The notes: generated by a model from the sequence alone, not told the origin. A DNA stretch of 64,000 nucleotides from Streptomyces humicola (GCF_024436035.1 NZ_JANFNG010000022.1:1-64000); one strand, 5' to 3'. Counted from the stretch's first letter, positions 8,754-18,351 are shown. Program-made: numbers and translations.

Positions 8754-9807
8754 TCCGCCTGTCAGACCAGGTCCCGGGAAGCTCGTCGGCCGCACGGCGT
8801 GATCGAGCGCGCTCGCACATCCGGAGGCTTGTCCACGCGGGTTCCGCTCCGGCAGCCCGCGACCAGGTCGGCTGGTTCTCGTACTCGGCGAGGACGAGCC
8901 GTGCGTGCTGTTCGTTGTAGATGAGCAGGCGGTCCGTGCACTCTGATCTTGTGGTGCGTATGAACCTTTCGGCGTGGGCGTTCATCTTCGGCGCCTGAGG
9001 CGCGCTCTTCAGGATCGAGATGTCGTCGGCTGTGAAGACGGCGTCGAAGGCCTGGGTGTGGCGGCTGTCGCGGTCGCGCAGTAGGGAGCGGAAGCCGGAG
9101 GCCCGGTCGCCGAGGTCGGCGAGAAGGTTTCTCGCGAGTTGGGTGGCCCACGCCGCGGTGGGGTGGGGAGTGACGCCGAGGATGTGCACGGTGCGGGTGC
9201 CGACCTCCATGACGAAGAACACGTACAGTCGCTTCAAGATCGCGGTGTCAACGTGGAAAGAGTCCGCGGCGGGCAAGCCCGGGGCCTGAGCACGCAGGAA
9301 CTCTCGCCAGGAGAGCCCTGCGTTGGGGCTTCGTCGGGGCGCGGGGATGAGTCCCGCGCTGCGCAGGATGCGGCGGATGGTCGAGGCTCCGACGCGGTGG
9401 CTGAGGCGCCGTAGTTGGCCCTGGATCCTGGTATAGCCCCACGTGGAGTTGTCGCGGGCCAGGCGCAGGGTGAGGGCGGTGAGTTCCTCGCAGATCGGCG
9501 GGCGTCCGGTGCGCGCGGGTTTCTGCCTCCACTTCCAGCGGAGCAGCTGACGGTGCCAGGCGAGCAGGGTGCCGGGGTTGACCAGCCGGTGCCGGCGCAG
9601 CCCGCTTGGCTGGTGCCGGGCCAGGGCGGCAAGGACCACGCGGTCCGGCCATTCACATCGCGGGCGGACGCCGAGCTGCCGACGCCGCACCGCAACCTCA
9701 TGGCGCAGCGTGAGCAGCTCGACGTCCTTGGCCTTCTCCGACCGGGACAGCAGTAGGAGCAAGCCGAGGAGCCGGAGGAAGATCAGGTAGAGCACGCGCA
9801 ACGCCAT
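8638..9807 (-). pseudogene. IS481-like transposase, C-terminus lost
   Basis: From the ATG at 9807 there is a hydrophobic leader typical of this family, the LLTLRHEVAVRRRQLG segment and HTH, then an integrase core with DSFHVDTAIL, RSLLRDRDSRHTQAF and APKMNAHAERFIRTTRSEC (catalytic Glu). After LVLAEYEN (about 8885) the family sequence stops: the expected HRPHQ motif is absent and the frame runs on through unrelated sequence and into the 3' end of the PIG-L gene. Probably a deletion derivative, unlikely to be active. Confidence 0.75.
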
Positions 9808-9898
9808 GCAGTCCGAGCTTGCCGCGATCACTCGAGAGCGCAAAGCGGCTCTTCAGGGTGCGGCATGTGACTTTTGACACCCAACAGGGGTGGTGACG

Positions 9899-10123
9899 AT
9901 GGCCTGGCAGGTGGAGGTCGACGGCAGGCGGTGCATGGCCTCCGGGATGTGCGCCGGTATGGCCCCTGAGCTGTTCGTCCTCGCCGGTGAGCATGCCCGG
10001 CCGGTGCATGGCGAGATCGATCCGGGTAAGGTGGGCGGGACGGTCTTGGACGCGGCCGACTCCTGCCCCGCCGGTGCGATCACGGTCAGGGACGCAGAGA
10101 AGGTGATCGGCCCTCGCCCCTGA
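9899..10123 (+). CDS. [3Fe-4S] ferredoxin of the P450-partner type
   Basis: 74 residues from the ATG at 9899 (AGGGG about nine bases upstream; two GTG codons at 9890 and 9893 are alternatives). Three cysteines at 12, 18 and 56 in the RCMASGMC...DSCPAG pattern bind a [3Fe-4S] cluster; the fourth position is not Cys, which is usual for actinomycete P450 ferredoxins. It would hand electrons to a cytochrome P450 in the cytoplasm, but no P450 is adjacent, so it may be an orphan or have lost its partner to the IS insertions on the left. Confidence 0.85.
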   Translation: MAWQVEVDGRRCMASGMCAGMAPELFVLAGEHARPVHGEIDPGKVGGTVLDAADSCPAGAITVRDAEKVIGPRP

Positions 10124-10164
10124 GTGCTCCGAGACCCTGAGCTCCCTAAGCGTGCCCCCAACCG

Positions 10165-11007
10165 TCAACCTTGGCTTGAAACACCCAGGCCGACGACACC
10201 GCGGTGGCGGACAACACTCAGGGCACCCCTCATCCGGGCCACCGGCACCTGGCGTACCGCGTCCTGTGCCTCCGCCTCACGGAACTCCCACCTCGAACAT
10301 GGCCCATGCCTCGCGCTCTGCGCCGCCGTCCGCAACCCTCGCGGTCGCCTGTCAGGAGGGGATAGCGCCCGCGAGCGCAGCCTGCGGGGCGATGGTCTTG
10401 GGATGGCCGAGCCGAGATTTTCTGCCCAGGCAGCCGCGTTGGCGCGCAGCTTCTGCTCGGCCTCGTCCAGTCGGCCCTGGGCAACGAGTATTGAGCCGAG
10501 CAGTGTGCCCACCTAAGGGCGAGGTGATGCGATGGGCCGAGGCCCCATTCACCTACCGTGATCGCCTCGCGCGCATCGATCTCCGCCTCGTTGAGGCGCC
10601 CCAGGCCCAGCCGCGCTGTAGCCGAGGCGAACCGTATGGCAGCTGTGTCGGATGGCAGGGTGGTGGCCTTTGCATGCTTCAGGAGCTGTTCCGCTTCCTC
10701 ATACCTATGCCGGGCGTTGAGGCTCTTCGCCAGGCCGATCTGAAGGAAGAGCAGGAAGTGTGGTGCCGCGGCCGTTGCGGTGGCTTCGCGTATCGCGGAG
10801 CGCGCGAGCGTCTCGGCCTCCGAATGACGGCAACGCTCGTTGAGGGCAAAGACCAGGCCGTTGTTGGCGGCAAGCCGAAGTGTGGTTGTGAGCGAGGTGG
10901 GAAACACCCTGTTGGCTCCGTCGATCACGGTGCGGCATTCCGCTTCAGCTTCGTCGTATCGGCCAAGGTAGGCGAGCTCCGTCGAGAGACTGCAGTGTGG
11001 CCTTGTG
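10165..11007 (-). pseudogene. TPR-repeat protein fragment, frameshifted
   Basis: Several tetratricopeptide units are visible (AYLGRYDEAEAECRTVI, RHRYEEAEQLLKHAK, GLGRLNEAEIDAREAI), typical of the C-terminal half of Streptomyces TPR regulators or NB-ARC proteins. Near 10510 the coding signal jumps frame (to LLGSILVAQGRLDEAEQKL), and the N-terminal side is cut exactly at the 35-base inverted repeat starting at 11008. Thus an element inserted into or deleted part of this gene. Confidence 0.7.
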
Positions 11008-11042
11008 CACGAGAACCGACAGCACCTGTCGACGAGTTTGGG
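11008..11042 (+). repeat. Left 35-base inverted repeat of the hydrolase cassette
   Basis: Sequence starting CACGAGAACCGACAGCACCT is repeated in inverted orientation at 12293-12327 with a single mismatch. It lies at the broken edge of the TPR gene. Confidence 0.8.
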
Positions 11043-11277
11043 AGGCGTCGGCGGCACGTCGTGTTCGATGTTCATGAGAAACGATAGGGCCACCAGTGCG
11101 CCCCGCCGTCGCGGGCCCTCCACTCGGGAAGCCGCGCTGAGACCCCGAGTAGTTCTGCGTAGTGTTCCGACTCCGTGGCATCCGGCCACGGAGCCTCCGG
11201 GAAAGCCCGTTTGGCGGACCGCGGCGACCACTGCTAGTTTTCCGGAGGCCGTGCGAGAGAACGAGGAGGTGGTACCC

Positions 11278-11331
11278 GTGAACGCAGCATCGACATGGGT
11301 GCTCCCCTCCGGGGTCACGGTCGGACGATAG
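11278..11331 (+). CDS. Possible 17-residue leader peptide
   Basis: A GTG at 11278 has an excellent ribosome site (GAGGAGG, seven bases upstream) and encodes 17 codons (VNAASTWVLPSGVTVGR) ending in TAG at 11329-11331. The stop lies in the loop of a perfect hairpin just upstream of the hydrolase gene. Size, placement and strong Shine-Dalgarno suggest a translated leader, but conservation cannot be judged here. Confidence 0.35.
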   Translation: MNAASTWVLPSGVTVGR

Positions 11332-11363
11332 GTCGTCCGGGAGCGCCGTTCAAGAGCACTCCC
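11322..11363 (+). promoter_or_regulatory. Tandem hairpins before the hydrolase start
   Basis: First hairpin: CGGACGA/TCGTCCG, seven perfect pairs with a TAGG loop (11322-11339). Second: GGGAGCGC/GCACTCCC, eight pairs with one mismatch (11339-11363), ending one base before the GAAAGG ribosome site of the hydrolase. The two share position 11339, so they could compete. Could control translation or just be structural remnants. Confidence 0.4.
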
Positions 11364-11376
11364 GAAAGGCACGACC

Positions 11377-12108
11377 ATGCAATTCACTTCTGAACAGCGC
11401 CTCGACGACGGCGTCCTCGAACGCGAATTCACCCTCGGCGAGATCCCCGGCGTCCTGTGGACGCCCGGATCCGCATCCGCACCGGCGCCGCTGATCCTGG
11501 TCGGCCACCCCGGCGGACTGCACAAGATGTACCCCCGACTGGCGGCCCGGGCCCGGCACTACGCGGCGGAGTACGGCTTCGCCGCGGCCGCCATCGAGCT
11601 CCCCGGGAGCGGTGACCGGCCCCGTTCGGCCGCCACCGAGCAGGCCCGCACCGACCTACGGCGGGCGATGGAGGCCGGCGAACCGGTCGACGAGATCGTC
11701 GACGCTCTCGTTCTCCCGCTGGTCGAAAAGGCGGTCCCGGAATGGCGGACCACCCTGGACGCCCTCCTTTCGCTGCCCGAGATCGGCGGCCCGGTCGGGT
11801 ACGAGGGGGGAGTGATCGCCATCGGCATCCGGCTGGTGGCAGTCGAGCCGCGCATCTCGGCCGCCAATCTGTTCGCCGGGAGTTTCGTGCCCGCCACTCT
11901 GTTCGAGGAGGCCCGGGAGGTCACCATTCCGCTGCAGGTCCTGCTGCAGTGGGACGACGAAGGGAACGACCGTCAGTCGGCTCTGGACCTGTTCGACGCC
12001 TTCGGCTCCAAGGAGAAGACGCTGCACGCCAATCTCGGCGGGCACACCGGCGTGCCGTCGTTCGAGATCGACGCCGGGGCCCGGTTCTTCGCCCGGCATC
12101 TAAGCTAG
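11377..12108 (+). CDS. Alpha/beta hydrolase with altered nucleophile
   Basis: 243 residues. Alpha/beta-hydrolase fold: oxyanion-hole region LVGHPGG (41-47), later strand ELPGSGDRP (74-82), and a C-terminal His in NLGGHTGVP. At the nucleophile elbow, where a G-x-S-x-G is expected, the sequence reads G-Y-E-G-G (residues 141-145), so Glu143 replaces the catalytic Ser. Either hydrolysis is lost or the reaction is different. Substrate unknown. The gene stands alone inside the 35-base inverted repeats with its own leader region and terminator, like a self-contained passenger cassette. Confidence 0.75.
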   Translation: MQFTSEQRLDDGVLEREFTLGEIPGVLWTPGSASAPAPLILVGHPGGLHKMYPRLAARARHYAAEYGFAAAAIELPGSGDRPRSAATEQARTDLRRAMEAGEPVDEIVDALVLPLVEKAVPEWRTTLDALLSLPEIGGPVGYEGGVIAIGIRLVAVEPRISAANLFAGSFVPATLFEEAREVTIPLQVLLQWDDEGNDRQSALDLFDAFGSKEKTLHANLGGHTGVPSFEIDAGARFFARHLS

Positions 12109-12210
12109 CCGCCGGCCGGCCCCGCCGTCAGACCGGCAGCAGACGGTAGGCGGTGTCGGCGAGCATGCCGCTCGTCGAGGACAGGCCCCGGCCCTCCTCA
12201 GCTCTCTACA

Positions 12211-12245
12211 GCGCGGGCCCCTGCCAACTCGGCAGGGGCCCGCGC
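12211..12245 (+). terminator. Strong terminator of the hydrolase gene
   Basis: Fifteen perfect base pairs (12211-12225 with 12231-12245), GC-rich, loop AACTC, about 100 bases after the hydrolase stop. Confidence 0.85.
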
Positions 12246-12292
12246 TGCCCGAAGCCGTGAACTGTTCTATTTCCGCAGGGCTTCGAATGCTG

Positions 12293-12327
12293 CCCAAACT
12301 CGTTGACAGGTGCTGTCGGTTCTCGTG
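12293..12327 (-). repeat. Right 35-base inverted repeat of the hydrolase cassette
   Basis: Inverted partner of 11008-11042 (34 of 35 identical). It abuts the truncated IS630-family transposase, so the cassette edge is also a junction. Confidence 0.8.
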
Positions 12328-12329
12328 AA

Positions 12330-12818
12330 CAAATCCAGCAGCGCTGTACGTTGTCATCCGACCGAGGCTGCTACTCGGTCCGCGACGACACGCTCTGGGG
12401 CGTCAACCACCGGAAGAAAGGTGCCGCGAACACCCTGGCCGCACTGAAGTCGATCCATGCCGCCCGCCCCGACGGCGCCCCGATCTACGTGATCCTGGAC
12501 AACCTGTCCGCCCACAAGGGCGAGAAGATCCGCCGCTGGGCGAAGAAGCACCGCGTCGAGCTCTGCTTTACCCCCACCTACGCGTCCTGGGCCAACCCGA
12601 TCGAGGCCCATTTCGGCCCGATGCGACAGTTCACCATCGCCAACTCCAACCACCCCAACCACATCATCCAGACCCGGGCCCTGCACGCCTACCTTCGCTG
12701 GCGCAACGCCAACGCCCGCCACCCCGACGTCCTCGCAGCCCAACGCCGTGAACGCGCCCGCATCCGCAGCGAGAAGCGCATCCGCTGGGGTGGACGGCCC
12801 CTCCAAGCCGCAGCTTGA
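12330..12818 (+). pseudogene. IS630-family transposase, C-terminal half
   Basis: The sequence contains APIYVILDNLSAHKG (second catalytic Asp) and FTPTYASWANPIEAHFGPM (catalytic Glu), characteristic of IS630/Tc1-type DDE transposases, and ends naturally at 12818. The N-terminal half, including the HTH and first Asp, is missing; the break is right after the cassette's right inverted repeat. Confidence 0.8.
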
Positions 12819-12849
12819 CCCAGCCCGCGAAACCTATGCAATCACAACA

Positions 12850-14377
12850 CTAGCGGTGGTTTGTTGACGGCGGGTTCATGCGGGAGTAGGTCGTAGGTGG
12901 AGGCTTCAACTACGGCCTGGGGGGCTTGAGATGACGAAGCGGCTGCCGTGTCCGCCTGCGCCCGGTCCGCTGGAAGCGTACGCTGCTCGCTTCGATGATC
13001 TCTTCGGGACGCTGGCTCAGCGGCGTGGGTTCCGTGAGTATCTGGCCGGGCTGCTGCTGCCGCGGGACCGGAACAAGACGCTGACCTGCCTGGCCGGGGC
13101 CGAACCGGTGGCCGGTGCCCAGCATCCAGCAGTCCAGCGGCTGCAGTTCTTCCTGTCGGAGTCGACCTGGGACTGCGAGGCCGTCAACGCCCGCCGTCTT
13201 AAACTGCTGCTGGCTGACCCGTGTACCGCCCCGCACCCGGGTGGGGTGCTGGTGGTCGACGACTCTGGGGACCGCAAGGACGGGGCGGCGACCGCGCACG
13301 TGGGCAAGCAGTATCTCGGCTCGGTCGGGAAGATCGACCGCGGCGTGGTCACCGTCACCACCTGCTGGGCGGACGAGCGCGTCTACTACCCGGTGCACGC
13401 TCACCCCTACACACCAGCCCACCACTTCCTGAAAGGCAAGAATGACCCGGGTTTTGCGCACCAGCTGCCGATCGCGATCGAACTGGCCGCGCAGGCCAAG
13501 GCGACCGGACTGGTCTTCCGGGCAGTGGCCGCCGACTGCGCCTACGGCGACCGAGACAGCTTCCGCGCCGACTTACACGAGGCCGGCCTGCCGTTCGTGA
13601 TGGCCCTCAAACCCCGGCACGGCACCTGGGCCTACGGGCGTGATGCGCATACCCCGGTCGACGCAGCCCGTCTGCCGCGCCGCGCTGACCTGGCGGGACC
13701 TGGACCATCCCGGGGACTGGACGCGCATCGAGCGCACCTTCCGTGACGGGCACACCGTCACCTGGTGGGCCGCCGAGGCCCGGCTCGGCTGGTGGGGCCC
13801 AAACGGCAACGTCCGCCTGGTCGTGGCCACCACCGCCCCGGCCACCCTGCCCGCCAAGGCCACCTGGTACCTGGCCACCGACCTGCCCCGCCCCGGATCC
13901 CCGCGCGCCGCCGAATCGCCCTATCCACCCGCCGGCCTTGCCGAGATCGTACGGATCTACGGTCTGCGGCACTGGGTCGAGCAGAGTTACACGCAGGTCA
14001 AGGACGAACTCGGCTGCGCCGACTTCCAGGTCCGCTCCGACACCGCCATCCGCCGCCACCAGACCCTGGTCAACTGCGCGTTCAGCTTCTGCTGGGACAC
14101 CTGGTTCGCCCCGCCCATACCCGCCGCTGACGAGGAGGAGCCGGTACCCAGCCGGCCAGAGAGGGGGCACTCCACCGTCCCACCAGCCCCAGCCGGCCTG
14201 CTGGCCCCGGGCACTACGGGCCGTCCGTGGCTGGCTGACGCCCTGGGCCACGCTGCAACGCTACTGGCGGGCATGGTCAACCAAGCCCCCGCCCACCGAA
14301 CTCCAGTCCCTACTCAACGCCCTCGGCACCGGCAGACCCATCGATCTCTACCGCCCGGCCTAACAAACTACCGCTAG
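12850..14377 (+). mobile_element. IS701-family insertion sequence
   Basis: Inverted ends CTAGCGGTGGTTTGTTG (12850-12866) and its near-perfect complement at 14361-14377 bound 1.53 kb holding a degenerate transposase. The ends include CTAG, a known target preference of this family. Confidence 0.75.
12931..14363 (+). pseudogene. IS701-family transposase with two frameshifts
   Basis: Starts with ATG at 12931. The DDE core is recognisable: VLVVDDSGDRKDG (first Asp), AVAADCAYGD (second Asp), IYGLRHWVEQSYTQVKDELG (Glu). A frameshift near 13670 moves the frame (to ALTWRDLDHPGDW), and a second between about 14110 and 14200 moves it again to the proper C-terminus (ELQSLLNALGTGRPIDLYRP). Inactive as written. 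Confidence 0.8.
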
Positions 14378-14454
14378 GCACTCGGTATCTCGCCCTTCAT
14401 GGGGCCCAGACTCGGCAGCTTCGTCCGGCGCGGCGGCTTCTGGTCTTCTCCAGC

Positions 14455-14640
14455 GTGATGACGTTGGCGCTGAATGTGGCGGATCCGCTGATCACCGACC
14501 AGATGGGTAAGGCCGCGTTCGGCACGGTCGGGCCGCTGTTGCTGATCGGATGGGCTGAGGTGGGACACGGCTTGCTCCAGGCCATCAGCGGAGTCCATGG
14601 GGGAGAGCCGACTGTGGAAGACCCTCTCACCGTCGAACAA
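14455..14640 (+). pseudogene. Fragment of a DUF2637/Spd-like membrane protein
   Basis: About 45 residues, MTLALNVADPLI...GKAAFGTVGPLLLIGWAEVG, resemble the second half of the multi-TM DUF2637/Spd-type proteins encoded by Streptomyces integrative plasmids. The sequence degenerates afterwards and has no proper ends. If the assignment is right, it is a trace of a conjugative element. Confidence 0.4.
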
Positions 14641-14674
14641 CACCCGGTTAAGGCGGCACCGCGACCGACCAGCG

Positions 14675-14846
14675 CTAGACCCGTACTTCGCAGGTCGCCG
14701 AAAAGGTTCGCCGCAGCGGCATCCCGGCGCCCGATCTCGACCGGGCCGGACCGAGGCAGCCACTCCCGCCACGGTTCCGATCAGCGAGCGATCAGCTACG
14801 ACCGCTTGATCTTCACGATCGGGTGACCTGCGAAGTACGAGGCTAG
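14675..14846. mobile_element. MITE-like element, 172 bp
   Basis: Terminal inverted repeats of 22 bases (14675-14696 and 14825-14846), both starting with CTAG and sharing GTACTTCGCAGGTC exactly. No coding capacity inside. The ends match the left end of the IS1380-family fragment at 20077-20098 (CTAGTCCCGTACTTCGCGGG), so it is probably a non-autonomous derivative moved by an IS1380-type transposase. Confidence 0.65.
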
Positions 14847-15108
14847 AGAGCCGGACGCGCTGGCTTCAGGCTCGCCCCTTCAGCCACCCGCCGAACAGCC
14901 CGATCGGGAGCCCAACTCGGAAGACGACCTCCTAGAGCGCGCCCGTCGAGAAGATGTGTGGCACTGGGAGACCTATCAACGGCCCATCTCGGCCGAGAAC
15001 TTGCGCAAGCGCCTCCGTATCGGGGTGTAACCTCCGCTCCCTGCCCGCGAGGTGGGCCACCATGCAACTCTCCTTGGTGAACGGCCAGTTCAACCCGGGA
15101 GGTGCGTG

Positions 15109-15999
15109 GTGGCCCACTCCCAGCATGACCTACTCCGCCTGTTGGAGTCACTACGCTCGTCGGACGGACTCGAACTCGTCCGGTCAGTGGCCGAGCGGAT
15201 GCTCCAGGAACTGATCGAGGCCGAGGCCAGCGCGAAGATCGGCGCGGGGTGGAACGAGCACACCGACACCCGTACCGCGTTGCGTAACGGGCACCGGGAC
15301 GAGACGCTGAGCACCCAGGCCGGTGACCTGGACCTCGCGATCCCCAAGCTGCGGTCGGGGAACTTATTCCCGAGCTTGTTGGAGCGACGGCGCCGGATCA
15401 ATCAGGCCCTGTACGCCGTCATCATGGAGGCCTACGTCCACGGTGTCTCCACTCGCTCGGTCGACGACCTGGTCAAAGCCCTCGGTGCGGACACCGGGAT
15501 CTCCAAGAGCGAGGTCTCGCGGATCTGCGCTGACCTCGACCGGCAGCTGACCGCGTTCCGCACCCGGCCGCTGGACCATGTGCGCTTCCCCTACCTGTAC
15601 CTCGATGCCACCTATTGCAAGGCCCGGGTCGAGCACCAGATCGTGTCCCGGGCCGTGGTCATCGTCACCGCCGTGACCGAGGACGGGGGCCGTGAGGTGC
15701 TGGGGGTGAAGGTCGGGGACAGGCAGACCGAGCTGTTCTGGACCCAGTTTCTGCGCCACCTGCGCGAACGCGGTCTGACCGGCGTCCGGCTCGTGATCGG
15801 TGACCACCACACCGGCCTGGTCAAGGCCATCCGCAAGGTGATGATCGGCGCGGCCTACCAGCGCTGCCGGGTCTACTTCCTTTATCTGGACAGTTCGAGG
15901 TTGTTTGGGGGCCTTTTCCCTCGGGCGTGTGTCATTCGATCAGGCGAGGTCAGGGCCCTTGTCGACGTAGGAGCTGAGCTCGTCGATGCGTTTCTTTAG
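15109..15999 (+). pseudogene. IS256-family transposase, C-terminus truncated
   Basis: A GTG at 15109 with GGGAGG upstream opens a mutator-type transposase (first Asp in YLYLDATYCK, second in LVIGDHHTGLVKA). Family similarity ends at QRCRVYFL near 15885; the rest of the frame to 15999 is unrelated, so the last third, with the catalytic Glu, is lost. Closely related to the second IS256 copy at 24.35-25.39 kb. Confidence 0.8.
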
Positions 16000-16400
16000 G
16001 ACTGCGGCATCGAATCGGCCCTTGGCCCACTGCTGCCAGAGGCCGTCGGGCTGCAGAAACCGGCCCGCGTGGTTGGTTCCCCGAAGTTCATCGATGTGCA
16101 GGAGGGCGCCGAGTGCCCAGGGCTGGGTCGTACTGGCAGTCGTCCCGCGGCAGGTAGTGGTCCAGGTAGGCGGTGAGGATCTCGGCGTCCTGTTCGGCGC
16201 CAAGGCGGGCGAGGGCGAAGCAGTAGCCCTGACCGGCGTAGACCAGCTCGCTCGCCAGCAGCATCGTGCCGAGGCGCTCGCGAAACTGCTCGCGGCGGCT
16301 GATCCCGATCAGCCAGGCGGCGGTGATGCGCGACCGCCACTCGCAGTCGAGCAGGACGCCCAGCTCGTGGTCGGTGATCTGGTGCGCGTAACAAGCTGAA
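15940..16400 (-). pseudogene. DUF6000-family protein, frameshifted and truncated
   Basis: On the minus strand about 90 codons (ITDHELGVLLDCEWRSRI, then LASELVYAGQGYCFALARLG) lie in one frame and the C-terminus (ALGALLHIDELRGTNHAGRF, ending at 15940) in another, with the shift near 16125. The pattern fits DUF6000 proteins, common in Streptomyces and of unknown function. The N-terminus is missing; an IS5 fragment abuts it. Confidence 0.6.
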
Positions 16401-16521
16401 GGCCTGGCGGGGCATCGCGACTCGATATGACAAGGCGCCCGAGAGCTACCTCGCCGACCTCCATCTCCGCGCCTCGATGATCTGGATCAACGACCTCCTG
16501 CAGGGAACCGGTTGCGACTGA
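16387..16521 (+). pseudogene. IS5-family transposase, C-terminal fragment
   Basis: About 45 codons with WRGIATRYDKAPESYLADLH, the conserved C-terminal motif of IS5-type transposases (catalytic Glu in PESYLA), ending at the TGA at 16519-16521. No upstream part. Confidence 0.7.
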
Positions 16522-16589
16522 GCGTCCCGGTTGGTGGGCTGGGCACCGCAGTTGGCCCCAGAATGGCTGCCCTGGGCGCGGCTCTGCGT

Positions 16590-17540
16590 CTACCGGAAGC
16601 CGAGGTGCGGATCGGTTCCGGCCAGCTCACCGCTGGCGGCCCACAGGCGAGCAGCGATAGCCGGATCGGCCATATGAGAGGGGACGTGCTCACGCCGTGG
16701 TGTGCCACGCAGGCCGAAGACCCTCGGCCCCCACAGCTGCCCTCCCCGCACCCCCGAGTCGAGGACGGCACGGACGACGGGCCATGCTCCGGCGTCCTTG
16801 CCCTGTACCAAGAGCCCTGCGGGCAAGGCGCGCAGTCGCTCGCCGGGGGTGGTCACGCGCACCGGCGGGCGGGACGGGGTGAGAGAGTCCAGTGCGCCGC
16901 CGGGGTGGGCCACCACGCTGAGCACCGTGCTGCCGACGGCACGCAGGCGGCGATCGAGTTCGAAGCCGAAGCACATCTGCGCCAGCTTCGATCGGCCGTA
17001 GGTGCGCTTGGGCCGGTAGTCCTGGGTCGACTGCAGATCGCCCAGGTCCAGTCGCTCGGACCGCGCCGCGAAGCTTCCCACCGTCACGATGCGGCCTGCT
17101 GGCGTCGCTGACAGCAGGGGGGCCAGCTGCTGGGTGAGCGCGAAGTGGCCGAGGTGGTTCGTGCCGAACATCAGCTCGTGGCCGTCTTCGGTCTCTCGAC
17201 GCGGCGGGTCGTCGAGCGCGACCCCTGCGTTATAGACCACCGCGTCGAGATGATCGAGGTCCAGCCTGTCCACGGCGGTCTTGAGGGACGACAGGTCGGC
17301 GAGGTCGAGTTGAAGGTGCCCTACGTGCGCGCCGGAGACGCGCGAGTGGATCGAGGCCATGGCGGCTTCGGCCTTCGCGGCGTCCCGGCTGCCGAGTACG
17401 ACGAAGGCGCCGGTGGCGGCGAGCTGCTCCGCGACGAAGTAGCCGATCCCGGCGTTACCGCCGGTGACCAGGAAGGTCCTGCCCTCGGCAGACGGCAGCC
17501 GGTGAACGTCCCACGGCCGGCTCTGAGATGCGAAAGACAC
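16590..17540 (-). CDS. SDR-family oxidoreductase
   Basis: 316 residues from the GTG at 17540, which has AAGGAG eight bases upstream. Classical features of short-chain dehydrogenases: cofactor-binding TGGNAGIG (residues 26-33), structural NAG (104-106), catalytic Tyr181-x3-Lys185 in YGRSK, with the Ser in TVGSFAAR (153-160). The sequence resembles the retinol-dehydrogenase/WWOX-like atypical branch, which commonly uses NADP(H). Substrate unknown; cytosolic. No functional neighbours, so no pathway can be assigned. Confidence 0.85.
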   Translation of the reverse strand: MSFASQSRPWDVHRLPSAEGRTFLVTGGNAGIGYFVAEQLAATGAFVVLGSRDAAKAEAAMASIHSRVSGAHVGHLQLDLADLSSLKTAVDRLDLDHLDAVVYNAGVALDDPPRRETEDGHELMFGTNHLGHFALTQQLAPLLSATPAGRIVTVGSFAARSERLDLGDLQSTQDYRPKRTYGRSKLAQMCFGFELDRRLRAVGSTVLSVVAHPGGALDSLTPSRPPVRVTTPGERLRALPAGLLVQGKDAGAWPVVRAVLDSGVRGGQLWGPRVFGLRGTPRREHVPSHMADPAIAARLWAASGELAGTDPHLGFR

Positions 17541-18003
17541 GATGACAGGCTCCTTGCGCTCGGGCAGCGTGCTCATGGGGAGCACCAACCCACCCAAGGT
17601 CGCAACCTCCACCGACATACCGCCGACAGATCACGGTCACCGCCGACAAGCTTCCGACACCCCTCCGGACAACTACAGAGAGCCAGAAGGCCGCTACGCC
17701 TTGCCCCGCGCAGAACTGAGCGCGAACCCCGCAGGGTGAGGCACCCAGTGGTCACTCGGGCGCTCAGTCACTTCGGTTGATCACAACCGCACACAGTCCC
17801 TAGCTAGGAGCGTTTGACGGTCTCGCGGGAGGCCGCGCAGGGCACAGTGGGGTGGAGTCGAGCTGCGGCGTAGGTATGGGCTGTATGCGCGGCGGACGGC
17901 GAGCTCACCATGGTCGTAAAGGCCACACGCGGGCGAGCATTTCCGCGAGTTGGTGGAGGGCCCGGCGCCGCTATTGGGCCAGGCCCGAGCCCGAGCCCGA
18001 GGG
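17541..18003. other. Intergenic region, no gene recognised
   Basis: Open frames on both strands are short and Arg/Pro-rich without family similarity. It holds the promoter of the SDR gene on its left edge. Confidence 0.45.
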
Positions 18004-18351
18004 CTACTCGGCAGGCAGGGCCTCCCGCATCGCCTTTGCGGTGGTAGTCGGGTCGTAGTCCTCGGCAACGCCTTCGACCAGGATGATGTCGCCTTCGATG
18101 TGCCGCGCGCGCAGCGGTGCGATCTCCTGGTAGGCGGGTGAGTCCCACCAGGCCCGCGCCTCGGCGATCCCGGGGAAGCTGATCACCACGACGTGCCCGG
18201 GCCAGCTGCCCTCCTTCACCTCGTGCTGCGTAGCGTGCACGAGGAAGCGGCCACCGTACGGCTCGAAGGTGGCAGTGACGCGCTCGATGTACTCAGCGAT
18301 CTCCGGGTGTGGTGCGGCATCCTGCAAGTGGGCTATGGCGTAGGCGGGCAT
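18004..18351 (-). CDS. DUF1330 protein (ferredoxin-like dimeric fold)
   Basis: 115 residues. The sequence matches the DUF1330 pattern: AYAIAHLQDAAPHPEIAEYI at the start, central GGRFLVHA and VVVISFPGIAEARAWWDSPAYQ. These small dimeric alpha/beta proteins are of unknown role, sometimes near catabolic genes. The ATG at 18351 has AAGGACT upstream. Complete and undamaged, unlike its neighbours. Confidence 0.8.
   Translation of the reverse strand: MPAYAIAHLQDAAPHPEIAEYIERVTATFEPYGGRFLVHATQHEVKEGSWPGHVVVISFPGIAEARAWWDSPAYQEIAPLRARHIEGDIILVEGVAEDYDPTTTAKAMREALPAE

Noticed and set aside
9890-10123. Ferredoxin as part of the right-hand biosynthetic cluster
   Set aside because: It lies more than 36 kb from the cluster with many IS remnants between; partnership with the cluster P450 cannot be supported from position.
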